From: Acidovorax defluvii
GTDB lineage: Bacteria > Pseudomonadota > Gammaproteobacteria > Burkholderiales > Burkholderiaceae_C
Direction: 5' to 3'
DNA length: 64,000 nucleotides
Assembly (NCBI GenBank): GCA_003268905.1
Contig: QLTU01000009.1
Location: 62,001 to 126,000, forward strand
A model generated the notes under the pieces. It was not told the origin of the DNA, did not search any database, and saw nothing but the letters and a program-made list of their open reading frames with translations. Below are positions 62,442 to 64,000 of this stretch, piece by piece (positions within the stretch are counted from its first letter, which is position 1; each line of letters starts with the position of its first letter). A program made the position numbers and the translations under genes.

Positions 62442-64000
62442 TCATGCAGCAGGCTCCGGTGGCTGCGGGGCGGCGGGTTGCGGGCTCTCGCGGCTCACGG
62501 TGCCCAGCACCGAGATGGTCAGCAGCGTGGCGCCCACCACCACCAGGTAAACGCCCAGGTCAAACAGCGCAGCCGAAGCCAGGGGCAGCTCGCCCAGCAG
62601 GGGCACATGGGGGTGGCCATGGGCGCTGGTCAGGAAGGGGCGGCCGAACATGAACGCGCCCACGCCGGTGAGTCCGGCAATGCCCAGACCGGCACCAATC
62701 CATTTCACGAAGCGGCGCCCGCCCTGGCCGCGCAGCAGCAATTCGGCCTTGACCTGTCCCATCGACATGAACTGCAGCACCAGCGCCACGGCCGTGATCA
62801 GGCCGGCAATGAAGCCGCCGCCCGGCAGGTTGTGGCCGCGCATGAAGATGTAGAGCGTGAACACCAGCGCCACCGGCAACACCACCGCCGCTGCCACGCG
62901 CAGCAACAGGGGCTGCGCGGCAAAGGTCCAGCGGCGGCCATCGGTGTCGGCCGTGGAGCGGCGCGTGCGCATGCCTTCCATGAGCGCCAGCACGCCAATG
63001 GCGGCAATGCCCAGCACGGTGATCTCACCAAAGGTGTCGTAGCCCCGGAAGTCCACCAGGATCACGTTGACCACGTTGGTGCCGCCGCCCACCGGCATGG
63101 ACTTGTCCAGGAAGTACCAGGAAATGGAGTCGTGGTCGCGGGTGAGCAGCACCCAGGCCAGCCACGACATGCCCGCACCCCCGGCCAGCGCCAGTGCGCC
63201 GTCGCGCACGCGGCGCAGGCTGCCGGACTCGCGCGGTGAGTGCTGGGGCAGCAAGGCCAGTCCCATGAGCAGCAGCACGGTGGACACCACCTCCACCGAC
63301 AACTGGGTCAGCGCCAGGTCGGGTGCAGACAGGCTGACAAAGGTCAGCGACGTGACCAGCCCCACCACGCCCACCAGCACCACCGACTGGAACCGCTGGT
63401 GGTGCGTCGCCACCAGCGTCAATGTGGTGCCAGCCAGCAACAGCCAGATAGCAATGGCCAGCGGCGAAGCCGGCAACAGCTCACGCGGCCCGGTGCCCAT
63501 GGGGCTGCCGCTGCCCAGCACGGTCACCGCCACCACGGCAATGGCGGCGCCCAGCGTCCAGGCCAGGTAATGCTGCAGCGAGCCGCTTTCCAGCCGCTCC
63601 GAGATGCGCCCCGCCAGGCCAAACAGCCCGTCGATCAGGCGGTCGAAAATCTGGCGCCCGGTGGCACGGCCAAACCAGGCCTCGGACTCCATGCGGTGCA
63701 GCCGCTTGTTCGCCGCCAGCAGCAGGTACAGCCCCACGCCCGCCACCAGGGCCACGGCGCTCATGAGCAGCGGCAGGTTGAAGCCGTGCCAGATCGCCAG
63801 GTGGTACTCGGGCAGCGGCTTGCCGGCCAGGGCGGTGGCCGCCACGTCCACCAGCGGGCCGAAGGTGATGGCGGGCAGCAGGCCGACCGCGATGCACATC
63901 GCCACCAGCAGCATGGCGGGCAGCTTCATGCCCAGCGGGGGCTCGTGCGGGTGGGTGTTGGGCACATCGCCCAGCGGCCCGTTGAAATACGTGTCGTGCA
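62442..64000 (-). CDS. mnhA: Fused subunit A/B of the monovalent cation/proton antiporter, 5' end outside the window
   Basis: The frame is open to the window edge; 519 codons of the C-terminal part are present. It contains the C-terminal MnhA helices (LPAMLLVAMCIAVGLLPAI, SAPDLALTQLSVEVVSTVLL) followed by the MnhB-type domain (VNVILVDFRGYDTFGEITVL, RGHNLPGGGFIAGLITAVAL). The A-B fusion is typical of the PhaAB/MrpAB form in proteobacteria. The proton-pumping NuoL-like half should lie beyond the edge. Confidence 0.94.
   Translation of the reverse strand, partial: HDTYFNGPLGDVPNTHPHEPPLGMKLPAMLLVAMCIAVGLLPAITFGPLVDVAATALAGKPLPEYHLAIWHGFNLPLLMSAVALVAGVGLYLLLAANKRLHRMESEAWFGRATGRQIFDRLIDGLFGLAGRISERLESGSLQHYLAWTLGAAIAVVAVTVLGSGSPMGTGPRELLPASPLAIAIWLLLAGTTLTLVATHHQRFQSVVLVGVVGLVTSLTFVSLSAPDLALTQLSVEVVSTVLLLMGLALLPQHSPRESGSLRRVRDGALALAGGAGMSWLAWVLLTRDHDSISWYFLDKSMPVGGGTNVVNVILVDFRGYDTFGEITVLGIAAIGVLALMEGMRTRRSTADTDGRRWTFAAQPLLLRVAAAVVLPVALVFTLYIFMRGHNLPGGGFIAGLITAVALVLQFMSMGQVKAELLLRGQGGRRFVKWIGAGLGIAGLTGVGAFMFGRPFLTSAHGHPHVPLLGELPLASAALFDLGVYLVVVGATLLTISVLGTVSRESPQPAAPQPPEPAA

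Overview
The window reads as chromosomal DNA of a GC-rich beta-proteobacterium, most likely Comamonadaceae and Acidovorax-like. This is an inference from codon use, protein similarity that I recognise from memory, the gene order of the trp operon and the dispersed AGCGCTT/AAGCGCT repeat; no database was searched. I saw no rRNA, tRNA, CRISPR array, phage or insertion-sequence transposase.

Layout. 1-7685: a truncated PAS sensor, purU, a LysR regulator, glcD, a 0.7 kb palindrome-ended non-coding element, ung, then trpC. 6885-12924: a trp operon on the minus strand. From its promoter it reads a Trp-containing leader peptide, trpE, a chorismate mutase, trpG, a low-GC HEPN-like gene, trpD, two related tiny Trp-rich membrane proteins with a 17-codon ORF between them, a two-helix membrane protein, and trpC. 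13077-24208: a chalcone-isomerase-like exported protein, a chemoreceptor, gph, a LuxR-type quorum regulator with a perfect 18-bp palindrome upstream, a lipoprotein, an SH3-like/SPFH pair, and a two-component system. 24254-30974: rpe, apaG, a COG4389 membrane protein, a Kef-like antiporter overlapping a YbdK-type ligase, and thiL.

30994-43955 is the most unusual part. A TetR regulator diverges from a nine-gene, tightly packed operon: PHA synthase, enoyl reductase, an outer-membrane factor, an HlyD adaptor, an RbbA-type ABC protein, an ABC-2 permease, a MaoC-phosphotransacylase fusion, acetate kinase and UspA. The promoter carries a near-consensus FNR box centred about 41 bp before the predicted start, plus a TetR-like operator. 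The gene content suggests a low-oxygen module joining acyl-CoA disposal (polymer, acyl-phosphate, ATP) to a tripartite exporter.

44057-64000: pgpA, pncC, a UPF0149/SEC-C protein, a PIN protein, a THUMP methyltransferase, a hotdog thioesterase, rpoN-lptB-lptA, dsbA, a SPOR protein, argS, a DUF2214-like protein, a LysR regulator, malate synthase G, and an mnh/pha-type cation/proton antiporter operon that runs off the window.

Two repeat families cut across this layout. A roughly 50-bp element with an AGCGCTT/AAGCGCT core occurs at least 12 times, six of them inside open reading frames without breaking them and one apparently supplying the ribosome binding site of ung. A second, roughly 110-150-bp hairpin element occurs four times, always directly behind a stop codon and in the sense orientation of that gene.
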